Below are positions 15,338 to 22,037 of a stretch of DNA of 28,742 bases, piece after piece. Position 1 is the stretch's first letter. Each line of letters starts with the position of its first letter. Position numbers and translations under genes: made by a program. Source of the DNA: Sporomusaceae bacterium UBA1887 (lineage in GTDB: Bacteria > Bacillota > Negativicutes > Sporomusales > DSM-15969); NCBI GenBank assembly GCA_002337925.1, contig DDHB01000030.1, positions 83,300 to 112,041 of the forward strand, written 5' to 3'. Under the pieces are notes generated by a model. The model worked only from the letters and a program-made list of their open reading frames with translations. It had not been told where the DNA came from and did no database searches.

Positions 15338-15471
15338 ATACTACCTCCTTATATGTTTATCTCTGCGACTGAGAACCAGTCCCACACTAATTATTCGAAA
15401 TAAATTTAGCCTTTTTTAATAGGACTTTTGTAGCTTTTCCATGAGTCAATAGTAGCTTCTTTATTTGAAAT

Positions 15472-15513
15472 AAAAAAAGCTGGACCTAAAATTTGCTTTA
15501 GGCCCAGCTTTTA
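15472..15513 (-). terminator. Terminator of the outer-membrane barrel gene
   Basis: AAAAGCTGGGCCTAAA pairs with TTTAGGTCCAGCTTTT (one G.T pair) around loop GCAAAT, followed on the minus strand by more T residues. Just downstream of the stop at 15516. Confidence 0.88.
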
Positions 15514-15515
15514 CA

Positions 15516-16124
15516 TTAGAACTTACATACCAGTCCGGCACCAATGCCTTTCAGCGTTGCCGTATCTCCATCATAGTATCGGTAGTTCACATTGAAATCT
15601 ACGTTTTCAGTCATATTCCGGTTAACACCAACCTGCCAGTCCGTTCCGATTGAATTGGTTAGTACACTCGCATAACCCGTCATTTTTTCACCGAGTACAG
15701 TTGAGGCGCTAAGACCGGTAATAAACTTGTTCGTTGATATGTTATCAGAGCCAAGGTAGGTAACAGACGAGTTAGAGTCATAATTGCGGTTTCCGGCAAT
15801 CAGTCTCACCTGATCAGACAGCTTATATTGCAGCGTCACATCGGTAAATCTCGCATCCATGCTCGATGTTATCCCGCTGTCAGTCGCCGATTTCTTCCCT
15901 TTAATCGTCTCTACCCCTACGATCACTTTATCTGAAAGAGCCGTCTCAACGAAGAAGCCGTTTGCATTGGCACTTCCCAGGTCAAGCGAATTATATTCTA
16001 CGTTCGGATTCCAGTATATATAGCCTGCATTAGTTTCGCCTTTCTCAATATTGGTCACAGGTGCGGCCATCGCAACACCGGATAGAGCTAAAGATGCAGC
16101 AACAACCAGTAAACACTTTTTCAT
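15516..16124 (-). CDS. Small outer-membrane beta-barrel protein
   Basis: 202 residues with a Sec signal peptide (1-20, ending AMA). The mature chain starts APVTNIEKGETNAGY and alternates polar and hydrophobic residues in strands such as FTDVTLQYKLSDQVRLIAGN and VDFNVNYRYYDG, ending in GLVCKF; the terminal Phe is the classical outer-membrane sorting signal. GGAGGAAAAATC precedes ATG 16124. A second protein with a similar mature start (SPVTDFEKG) is at 26355-27053. Such small barrels are common in Negativicutes and support a diderm envelope. Pore function and substrate are unknown. Confidence 0.85.
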   Translation of the reverse strand: MKKCLLVVAASLALSGVAMAAPVTNIEKGETNAGYIYWNPNVEYNSLDLGSANANGFFVETALSDKVIVGVETIKGKKSATDSGITSSMDARFTDVTLQYKLSDQVRLIAGNRNYDSNSSVTYLGSDNISTNKFITGLSASTVLGEKMTGYASVLTNSIGTDWQVGVNRNMTENVDFNVNYRYYDGDTATLKGIGAGLVCKF

Positions 16125-16155
16125 GATTTTTCCTCCTACATTATGATATTTCTAT

Positions 16156-16476
16156 TTAGTGGGACCGGCTGATCAATAGTGCCGCTATATCCCGTATCGC
16201 CTTTTGATGGCGCTCTTTTTCCTGCTTTTGACGCTGATGCCAATCTTTTTTTGATTCGTGAGGGCGGCGTTTCATTTCTCGCTCATGTCGTTCGTTTTCT
16301 GCTTTTATTCTATGGTTCCGTTCCTGTTCTTGCCGATGCCTGTCGTCCCGCTGCTGCTGCTCAAACCGTTGCGAGCCGGGCTGAAATGGGGAGGCCTCAA
16401 TCACAGAAACGCCTAAGCCGACTTGCATCAGACCAATCATGGAAAAAACCGTGACTTTTTTCATTATTTTATTCAT
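16156..16476 (-). CDS. Small exported highly charged protein
   Basis: 106 residues from ATG 16476. AGGGGTG is about seven bases upstream of this ATG but only one base from the earlier in-frame ATG 16482, so the later start is preferred. An N-terminal signal-like segment (MNKIMKKVTVFSMIGLMQVG) is followed by a Gln, Arg, His, Glu-rich stretch with RHRQEQERNHRIKAENERHEREM-type periodicity that should be helical or disordered. No family recognised. It lies 31 bases upstream of the barrel gene, the two probably sharing a transcript. A large dyad lies just upstream. Confidence 0.7.
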   Translation of the reverse strand: MNKIMKKVTVFSMIGLMQVGLGVSVIEASPFQPGSQRFEQQQRDDRHRQEQERNHRIKAENERHEREMKRRPHESKKDWHQRQKQEKERHQKAIRDIAALLISRSH

Positions 16477-16512
16477 AGCCATTCACCCCTTAAGAATGCG
16501 TAATTTTATGGA

Positions 16513-16550
16513 TGTACAACCAGCTGACTGATTAGTCAACTGGTTGTACA
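16513..16550. repeat. 38-base near-perfect dyad upstream of the small exported gene
   Basis: TGTACAACCAG (16513-16523) and CTGGTTGTACA (16540-16550) enclose TGACT and AGTCA around GATT, with a single C/A mismatch. No T run on either strand, so an operator (the inner TGACT-N4-AGTCA suits a dimeric repressor) is more likely than a terminator. Confidence 0.6.
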
Positions 16551-16723
16551 AGAAGACCAGTTATCTTCCCTTTAGCGCAACCTATTTATGTAAGCGAACG
16601 ACGATGCCGGTGATCAATCGACACCGATTCGTTGTTTTACCTGCTACGGTAAGTATAACTGCCTATTTTTAGATTTTTTTTAGAATAATATGGATATAAA
16701 ATAAAAAACAGTGAAAATAGAAC
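16551..16723. other. Non-coding stretch between dyad and hairpins
   Basis: No supportable gene. Contains the promoter region of the small exported protein and barrel genes, read on the minus strand; no clear -35/-10 pair could be fixed. Confidence 0.35.
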
Positions 16724-16754
16724 AAAGCCCTTACTGGCATACAGTAAGAGCTTT
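16711..16754 (-). terminator. Hairpin, terminator-like on the minus strand
   Basis: AAAGC and CTTACTG (16724-16736) pair with CAGTAAG and GCTTT (16742-16754) with one mismatch. On the minus strand it is followed by GTTCTATTTTC. It lies beyond the ddh stop hairpin and may be a second stop for that transcript. Confidence 0.5.
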
Positions 16755-16785
16755 ACATGACTATGCTCGGCAATGATTAATGACA

Positions 16786-16830
16786 CAAATCCTTTGGCTG
16801 CAGTTTGATGAACTGCAGCCAAAGGATTTG
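16786..16830. terminator. Perfect 20-base hairpin after ddh
   Basis: CAAATCCTTTGGCTGCAGTT (16786-16805) and its exact complement (16811-16830) around loop TGATG. It begins 12 bases past the ddh stop on the minus strand. The following U-tract is weak on that strand (TGTCATT), better on the plus strand (TTTT). Confidence 0.6.
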
Positions 16831-16842
16831 TTTTCCCTGTAA

Positions 16843-17820
16843 CTACAGGAGATTCTTACGAAGCTCCTCAGGTGATTGGGGTGACAGAAAGCCTAGCGGT
16901 ATATCAAAAATAGTATGCGCCCCCACCGCACCCTGCCGGCTTAAGCGGTAAGCAGCCCGGGCATAAGCCGTCAGCACACTGGCAGTAAATTCCGGATTGC
17001 TGTCCAATGTGAGTGCAAATTCTACTACATGTCCAACTCCGGGACTGGTTTGCCCGGTGCGGAAAACAATTCCTCCATGCGGGATTCCAGCGTGGCTGGA
17101 CTGAAATTCGGCCTCAGATAAAAAGGTAACGGTAGTCTCGTAACCAACAAAATAATGAGGCATAGTTTTAATTGTCTTTTCAATGAAGGCAAGATCTGCC
17201 CCCGGTTCAGCCACAACATAACAGTCGCGGCTATGTGTTTCTTTTGCCGAATTGACTGTGTCCTTTCCTGACCGGACATCCTCAATGATTTCCTGCTTAG
17301 GAACAGTATACTGTTTGGCATCTTTTACTCCGGGAATACGGCGAATGGCATCGGAATGTCCCTGACTAACTCCTTTTCCCCAGAAAGTATAGTCTTTCCC
17401 CTGAGGTAAAACAGCATTGCCAAGTAATCGGTTCAGTGAGAAAAGTCCCGGATCCCAGCCAATTGAGATTGTAGCTACTTTACCTGCTCCTTTGGCTGCA
17501 GTATCCATAGTTGTGAAATACTCAGGAATTTTGGCATGTGTGTCAAAGCTATCTACCGTATTAAATAAGACTGAAAAACGGGGGCCTTGCTCAATAAGAT
17601 CGGTAGCCGAACCGCCGCAGAGCAGCATAACATCGATCTTATCGCTGTATTTTTCCGCTTCATCCAGTAAAATTGCAGGAACTCCGCTTTGTGTTTTACT
17701 AAGCTTACGGCGCGAGAAAACTGCCACCAGCTCCATATCCGGGGTTTGGCTTACAGCAAATTCCGCTCCTTTTCCCAAGTTACCGTACCCAACAATTCCA
17801 ATCCGTATTTTCTGCTTCAT
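16843..17820 (-). CDS. ddh: meso-Diaminopimelate D-dehydrogenase
   Basis: 325 residues. NADPH enzyme that aminates tetrahydrodipicolinate to meso-diaminopimelate in one step, for lysine and peptidoglycan. The nucleotide fold starts IRIGIVGYGNLGKG (residues 5-18). Substrate-side motifs include DSFDTHAKIPEY, SIGWDPGLFSLNR, GKGVSQGHSDAIRRIPGV and HAGIPHGGIVFRTG, all characteristic of Ddh. I chose ATG 17820 because AGGAGGG stands just upstream; an in-frame upstream start at 17898 would add 26 residues without a ribosome site. Stand-alone transcription unit bracketed by hairpins. Confidence 0.95.
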   Translation of the reverse strand: MKQKIRIGIVGYGNLGKGAEFAVSQTPDMELVAVFSRRKLSKTQSGVPAILLDEAEKYSDKIDVMLLCGGSATDLIEQGPRFSVLFNTVDSFDTHAKIPEYFTTMDTAAKGAGKVATISIGWDPGLFSLNRLLGNAVLPQGKDYTFWGKGVSQGHSDAIRRIPGVKDAKQYTVPKQEIIEDVRSGKDTVNSAKETHSRDCYVVAEPGADLAFIEKTIKTMPHYFVGYETTVTFLSEAEFQSSHAGIPHGGIVFRTGQTSPGVGHVVEFALTLDSNPEFTASVLTAYARAAYRLSRQGAVGAHTIFDIPLGFLSPQSPEELRKNLL

Positions 17821-17895
17821 ATACAGCCCTCCTGCTGATTGTAATATTGTAATTATCGTACCATAACAAGCCAGCAGTTTCAAATTGACAACAAA

Positions 17896-17922
17896 CAAAA
17901 AGTCCCCGCCGGAGCGAGGACC
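17896..17922 (-). terminator. Terminator of the YjcZ-like gene
   Basis: On the minus strand GTCCTCGC and GCGGGGAC pair with one mismatch around TCCG, followed by TTTTTGTTTGTT. Ends about 16 bases past the stop at 17938. Confidence 0.8.
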
Positions 17923-17937
17923 AAAAGCGCTAACTAA

Positions 17938-18039
17938 TCAAACATCCCAATCGCCGATAAAGAAGAACAGCAGAATAATAATGATAATGATGATGAACCA
18001 ACTTCCGCCGCCAAAACATCCACGTGCATCATCAGCCAT
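17938..18039 (-). CDS. YjcZ-like tiny sporulation-type membrane peptide
   Basis: 33 residues, too short for most gene callers. Translation: MADDARGCFGGGSW, then a run of Phe/Ile/Leu (FIIIIIIILLFFFI) and GDWDV. A Gly-rich patch next to a single hydrophobic helix is the YjcZ family pattern, found in spore-forming Firmicutes. AAGGAGG lies eight bases before ATG 18039 and a good terminator follows. It is likely a membrane-inserted peptide. Function in the family is poorly known. Confidence 0.78.
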   Translation of the reverse strand: MADDARGCFGGGSWFIIIIIIILLFFFIGDWDV

Positions 18040-18120
18040 AAACAACGCCTCCTTATGTTACTATTGGTAAGGTACCTATGATATTCTATGTGAAGTAAAA
18101 GCCTTTGGTGATCAAAAAAA

Positions 18121-18138
18121 TTACAGGCTAAGCTGTAA
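18121..18138. promoter_or_regulatory. Short dyad upstream of the DUF1874 gene
   Basis: TTACAG and CTGTAA separated by six bases, about 25 bases before the -10 box at 18165. Could be an operator for this gene. Confidence 0.35.
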
Positions 18139-18161
18139 AGAATAATCTAAGGATAAATTCA

Positions 18162-18170
18162 TGTTATAAT
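18162..18170 (+). promoter_or_regulatory. Extended -10 promoter of the DUF1874 gene
   Basis: TG-T-TATAAT followed by an A/T-rich leader of about 55 bases to ATG 18226. The -35 region is weak, as is usual for extended -10 promoters. Confidence 0.5.
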
Positions 18171-18225
18171 AAATAAAAACGGCTAAGTTTAACTATTATC
18201 ATTACTTACGATAAGGAGAAGAAAA

Positions 18226-18561
18226 ATGGAAAACAGGAAACCGATTGCTATCTTGAACGGCGCCATCATTACAGCAGAAGGAGAATATTCCTGCCGCACC
18301 ATCAAATTAGATGAAGCGAAAGATCTCATCCACTCTGCTCCGGCAATTATTTCGGCAGTGGGGCATCAGGCTACGGCAGAAGTACTGACTGATCTTCTGG
18401 GAACAGAGGTCGCATTAAATAGAATTGATTTTCATCAGGAAGCAGGCCAGCAAGCCCTTATTTTTAAGCTAAACAGCCGCCCGCCTGAAGGTGTTATTCT
18501 CTCCCGCGAAGAAATTGAAGAATTTGGTTATCAGTTTCAAGTGTTATCCAGGTACGCTTAG
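18226..18561 (+). CDS. DUF1874 / STIV B116-like (YddF-type) protein
   Basis: 111 residues matching the family pattern: AILNGAIITAEGEYSCRTIKL, the hallmark SAVGHQATAEVLTDLLG near 45-62, EVALNRIDFHQEAGQQALIFKL and a C-terminal RPPEGVILSREEIEEFGY. The family includes the archaeal viral protein B116 (DNA-binding dimer) and B. subtilis YddF of the conjugative element ICEBs1. AAGGAGAAG precedes ATG 18226, and a strong bidirectional terminator follows. No other phage or conjugative gene is near, so it may be a domesticated copy. Cellular role unknown. Confidence 0.82.
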   Translation: MENRKPIAILNGAIITAEGEYSCRTIKLDEAKDLIHSAPAIISAVGHQATAEVLTDLLGTEVALNRIDFHQEAGQQALIFKLNSRPPEGVILSREEIEEFGYQFQVLSRYA

Positions 18562-18575
18562 CAGTCCTGTTCACA

Positions 18576-18620
18576 AGAAAAAGAGTACTGTTCTGTAAAG
18601 AACAGTACTCTTTTTTTCTT
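18576..18620. terminator. Bidirectional terminator between DUF1874 and adenine deaminase
   Basis: AAAAAGAGTACTGTTCT and its exact complement around loop GTAA, followed by TTTTTTTCTT on the plus strand and A-run preceding, serving both convergent units. Confidence 0.9.
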
Positions 18621-18624
18621 GAAT

Positions 18625-18897
18625 TCAGCACGATACGGGCACAATGGTCCTTGTATTGACATCTACCAGGCCATAGTCGGTCAATTTTAAATCAGGAATG
18701 ACCGGCAGGCTGAGAAATGCCAGTGTCAAAAATGGATCAAATTCCGGTCTTACTCCCAGCTCACGAGCTTGGTCCAGTAACATTTCCAGTTCTTGATGAA
18801 TTCTTTCGATAGGTTGATCAGACATTAGACCTGCAATTGGCAGCGCAAGCGATCCAATAATCTTACCCTCCACCGCAATTGCCAGGCCCCCTTGCAT
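18625..18897 (-). CDS. ade: Adenine deaminase, C-terminal part after an in-frame stop
   Basis: 90 residues continuing the adenine deaminase frame directly after TGA 18900-18898. The sequence MQGGLAIAVEGKIIG, then LPIAGLMS, and LSLPVIPDLKLTDYGLVDV are standard C-terminal motifs of the enzyme. ATG 18897 abuts the TGA, so separate translation could only begin by reinitiation; no well-spaced ribosome site is visible (AGGTGA touches the ATG). Together both parts give 571 residues, the normal size. The domain looks conserved, which argues against long-standing decay. Confidence 0.8.
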   Translation of the reverse strand: MQGGLAIAVEGKIIGSLALPIAGLMSDQPIERIHQELEMLLDQARELGVRPEFDPFLTLAFLSLPVIPDLKLTDYGLVDVNTRTIVPVSC

Positions 18898-20343
18898 TCA
18901 CCTGATTTCTTCTACTGCCGCCAAAATATCCGCATCACAGGTACCAGCGGCAATCAGATTGTGCGCGTCATGGGCAACCGAGGAAGCAATCGCACCTGCT
19001 CTCAGCCCCAGACCGCGCAGCAGGCCCAAACCAATCCGTCCGGACTGATGATGCCGCTCAAAGACAGCCAGTTTAATAATATCCTGCTCTGGGTCTGGCA
19101 GGAACTGTCCGTCTTGCACCCGTACAACCATACGCTGTTCTTTTGTTACAATCTGTTGGGGGATTAGTTCAATAACCCGGGCATGAGAAGAACTGGCAGC
19201 GATCCGTAAGGCATCTGCAGCAATATCTGCCACCCTGACTGTGCTATACACAGCTTGTGCTGCAGCAGGAGGCGGGCTAAATAACGCCTGACCATCACGG
19301 GCTGCCAGGCAGCCGTCTTTAAATACCAGCGAAGGCTGCCAGTTCTTAAGATCTGGAAAGGCGAGAATATCCGCGCGATAGCCCGGGGCAATAGCGCCCA
19401 GCTCATAAAGCCGGAAACATTCGGCTGCATTCAAGGTTGCCATTTGAATAGCAGTAGCCACTTCCAGTCCCGCTTGGATAGCTGTCTTTGCCATGTGATT
19501 AATATGGCCAAGCCGGATCAAATCTCCCGGATGGCGATCATCCGTAACAAAAAGGCAGCGCCGGGCGGTCGTAGCATTAAGAGCAGGCAATAAGTCAAGC
19601 AGATTATGGGCTGCGGTTCCTTCCCGCAGCATGACATACAGGCCTTGTGATAATCTCTCTATTGCCTCCTGGGGCGTAGTACACTCATGATCAGAATGAA
19701 TACCCGCCGCCGCATAGGCTGTGAGATTTTTTCCAGTTAAGCCCGCACCATGTCCATCCACCAGCTTATGCTCCGCTGCTTTCAGCTTTGCCATAACTGC
19801 TTCATGGCACTCGACTACTCCCGGATAATCCATTAATTCGCCCAGACCTAATACAAGAGGGTGATCAAGCCACTCGGCCAAGTCGGCAGCAGCCAATGCA
19901 GCACCGGAGGTTTCGAGCAGCGTGGCCGGAACGCAGGAAGGCAGCATAAAATAGATATTCATAGGAAGGTCCGCGCAAGCATTCAGCATATACTGCAGGC
20001 CTCGTTTACCGGCGACATTGGCTATTTCATGGGGGTCAGCCACAACACTAGTTGTTCCCTGGGGCAAAGTGGCCCGGACAAACTCGGCAGGGCTGACCAT
20101 AGCGCTTTCCACATGCACGTGTCCATCAATAAAACCAGGCGTCAGAATTAATCCCGTGCAGTCTATTTCCTTCAGTCCCGTATAACTGCCTACTCCTGCT
20201 ACATAGCCTCCCACTATAGCAACATCTCCGCTAGCAAACTGTCCGGTAAAGACATTAAAGACCTGGCCGTTTTTCAGAACAAGGTCTGCGGCCTGCCGTC
20301 CCGCTGCCACTGCAATCAACGTTTCAATCGGCTTTTTGCTCAT
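18898..20343 (-). CDS. ade: Adenine deaminase, N-terminal and catalytic part (frame stops at TGA)
   Basis: 481 residues. Amidohydrolase-family enzyme deaminating adenine to hypoxanthine. Metal-site and signature motifs: PGFIDGHVHVESAMV near 72-86, DPHEIANVAG near 107-116, DGHGAGLTGKNL near 196, HSDHECTTP near 216 and VTDDRHPGDLI near 265. Usual length is about 570-600, and the frame ends at TGA 18900-18898 in a conserved C-terminal segment (AVEEIR, stop, MQGG). Removing those three bases gives a textbook reading, so this is an inserted codon, a natural nonsense mutation or a sequence error. AAGGGGG precedes ATG 20343, 21 bases after the purine permease gene, marking a salvage operon. Confidence 0.93.
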   Translation of the reverse strand: MSKKPIETLIAVAAGRQAADLVLKNGQVFNVFTGQFASGDVAIVGGYVAGVGSYTGLKEIDCTGLILTPGFIDGHVHVESAMVSPAEFVRATLPQGTTSVVADPHEIANVAGKRGLQYMLNACADLPMNIYFMLPSCVPATLLETSGAALAAADLAEWLDHPLVLGLGELMDYPGVVECHEAVMAKLKAAEHKLVDGHGAGLTGKNLTAYAAAGIHSDHECTTPQEAIERLSQGLYVMLREGTAAHNLLDLLPALNATTARRCLFVTDDRHPGDLIRLGHINHMAKTAIQAGLEVATAIQMATLNAAECFRLYELGAIAPGYRADILAFPDLKNWQPSLVFKDGCLAARDGQALFSPPPAAAQAVYSTVRVADIAADALRIAASSSHARVIELIPQQIVTKEQRMVVRVQDGQFLPDPEQDIIKLAVFERHHQSGRIGLGLLRGLGLRAGAIASSVAHDAHNLIAAGTCDADILAAVEEIR

Positions 20344-20364
20344 GAGTCCCCCTTGTTTATTTGT

Positions 20365-21717
20365 TTAATGAAGTCGCATATAGAAGTTAATCAGGAATGC
20401 TGCTGAAATAAGCCACATAAACAGGCTCACTTCTTTGGTGCGTCCAGCTAAAGTTTTTAAGAATGTATAACTAATAAAACCAAAAGCAAAGCCATTGGCG
20501 ATGCTAAAAGTAAGGGGCATCATAATGATAGTCATAAAAGCAGGCAGACCATCCGTAATATCTTCAAACTCAACATGACGGATTGCACTAATCATTAGCG
20601 CTCCTACCAGCACTAATGCAGGTGCGGTAGCAAAGCCCGGCACCAGACCGATAAGCGGACTGAACACCAAAGCAACCAAAAAGAGTGCAGCAACAGTAAC
20701 CGCAGTCAGTCCTGTTTTCCCGCCTTCGGCAATACCTGCTGCACTTTCCACATAAGAGGTAACTGTCGAAGTACCTACTGCGGCACTGATTAAGGTTCCT
20801 ACCGCGTCAGTAGTTAACGCTTTATCGAGATTCTCTATGTTCCCTTTATCATCCATCAATTTTGCTTTGCTTGTCAAGCCAATTAAGGTTCCCATATTGT
20901 CAAAGAGCTCGACTATTGTAAAAGTAAAAATAATGGAGAAAATGCCATATGCCAAGGCGCCGGCAATATCAAGCTGCATAAAAGTAGGCGCCAGACTGGG
21001 CAATTGGAAACTCATAATATCATTGATGCCTTTCGGTACAGGAACAGCACCAAAAACCATACCTAATAAGGTAGTTGTCAAAATACCAATTAAAATTGCA
21101 CCTTTCACTTTTCTTGCAATCATGACGGCAGTAATAACCAGACCGATGCAGGCCAATAATGGTTCAATGGCTGTCAATTTGCCAACGGTAACAAAGGTTG
21201 CTTTGTCGGCAACAATAATGCCCGCGTTTTTCAAACCGATAAATGCAATAAAAAGTCCTATGCCAATTCCGATAGAGTATTTGAGATTCATAGGTACCGC
21301 TTTAATAATAGCCTGTCGTATGCCGCCTAGTGTCAAAATGAGAAAGAGCACTCCCGAAAAGAAAACGGCTCCCAGCGCAACTTGCCACGGCAAATGAAGT
21401 ACTCCTACAACATAATAAGCAAAAAAAGCATTAAGCCCCATACCGGGCGCAACGGCCACAGGGAAATTAGCCCATAACCCCATCAGCAAGGTCGCACAGG
21501 CTGTAGAATAAATAGTTGCGGCAATAGCTGCCTCTTTGGGAATTCCCGCATCAGCAAGAATATTGGGATTAACAAAAATAATATACGCCAGCGCTACAAA
21601 AGTGGTTATCCCTGCCAATACCTCTGTCTTAACATCAGTACCTTTTTGCTTCAGTTTAAAGAGCTTTTCCAGCATACTTTCATTACTTGCCCCATTCAAC
21701 TGCACATTGGTTTTCAT
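20365..21717 (-). CDS. NCS2-family purine permease (PbuG/AdeP-like)
   Basis: 450-residue inner-membrane transporter of the AzgA/PbuG branch, which carries adenine, guanine or hypoxanthine. Start MKTNVQ with AAGGGGG upstream. Family blocks: EVLAGITTFVALAYIIFVNP (32-51), APGMGLNAFFAYYV near 90, TIVELFDNMGTLIG near 270 and VGTSTVTSYVESAAGIAEGGKTG near 315. About 12-14 membrane segments. The adenine deaminase gene starts 21 bases downstream, so adenine is the likeliest substrate. A 14-base inverted repeat and a long leader lie upstream. Confidence 0.93.
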   Translation of the reverse strand: MKTNVQLNGASNESMLEKLFKLKQKGTDVKTEVLAGITTFVALAYIIFVNPNILADAGIPKEAAIAATIYSTACATLLMGLWANFPVAVAPGMGLNAFFAYYVVGVLHLPWQVALGAVFFSGVLFLILTLGGIRQAIIKAVPMNLKYSIGIGIGLFIAFIGLKNAGIIVADKATFVTVGKLTAIEPLLACIGLVITAVMIARKVKGAILIGILTTTLLGMVFGAVPVPKGINDIMSFQLPSLAPTFMQLDIAGALAYGIFSIIFTFTIVELFDNMGTLIGLTSKAKLMDDKGNIENLDKALTTDAVGTLISAAVGTSTVTSYVESAAGIAEGGKTGLTAVTVAALFLVALVFSPLIGLVPGFATAPALVLVGALMISAIRHVEFEDITDGLPAFMTIIMMPLTFSIANGFAFGFISYTFLKTLAGRTKEVSLFMWLISAAFLINFYMRLH

Positions 21718-21947
21718 TTTTCATCCCCCTTATGTCTTCTACCGTCCGTAAAGTTCCTTTCCCCTTTCCCTCCTAACATTCAGAATAGACCGAAGTAAAG
21801 CTACTACTAATATTGCAATATTCATGCCATTATCAGATTATTCCTTCTATTAATACCCCATTTTTTTACATTAGCTTAAAAACTGCTCTCTCAGGCCTGG
21901 ATGGCCTGATTAATTTAGGTTGTCAGATGAAACTCATCACAAAATGC
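21718..21947. other. Leader region of the purine permease-ade operon
   Basis: About 230 non-coding bases upstream of the permease start. Contains a hairpin TCAGGCC/GGCCTGA (21891-21909) and AAGGGGG next to the start. I checked for the purine riboswitch core and did not find it. Confidence 0.4.
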
Positions 21948-21982
21948 GTATCAGTATGAGATTCCTGTTCTCATACTGATAC
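21948..21982. repeat. 14-base inverted repeat upstream of the purine permease operon
   Basis: GTATCAGTATGAGA (21948-21961) and its exact complement (21969-21982) around TTCCTGT. No T run, so an operator is likelier than a terminator. The arm resembles the palindrome at 1119-1131 (TATCA-N2-ATGAGA shared). Confidence 0.6.
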
Positions 21983-21983
21983 A

Positions 21984-22017
21984 AAAAAAGCCGACCTTCC
22001 TGCCGGAAAGATCAGCC
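21984..22017 (-). terminator. Terminator of the flavoprotein-HAD-ferredoxin operon
   Basis: On the minus strand GCTGATCTTTCC pairs with GGAAGGTCGGC (one T bulge, two G.T pairs) around GGCA, followed by TTTTTTT. Lies 20 bases past the EFR1 stop. Confidence 0.82.
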
Positions 22018-22037
22018 TACCAGTTGCTATTATCTTA

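Noticed and set aside
16637..16822. 61-codon minus-strand frame between ddh and the exported protein
   Set aside because: It runs through both hairpins and has no plausible ribosome site.
18625..20343. Selenocysteine reading of the TGA in adenine deaminase
   Set aside because: The TGA does not replace a catalytic cysteine; it looks like an extra codon, and no convincing SECIS hairpin follows it.
21718..21947. Purine riboswitch before the purine permease
   Set aside because: The leader lacks the conserved core (no TCTACC-type segment and no matching pair of loops), despite a suggestive ATAATC.
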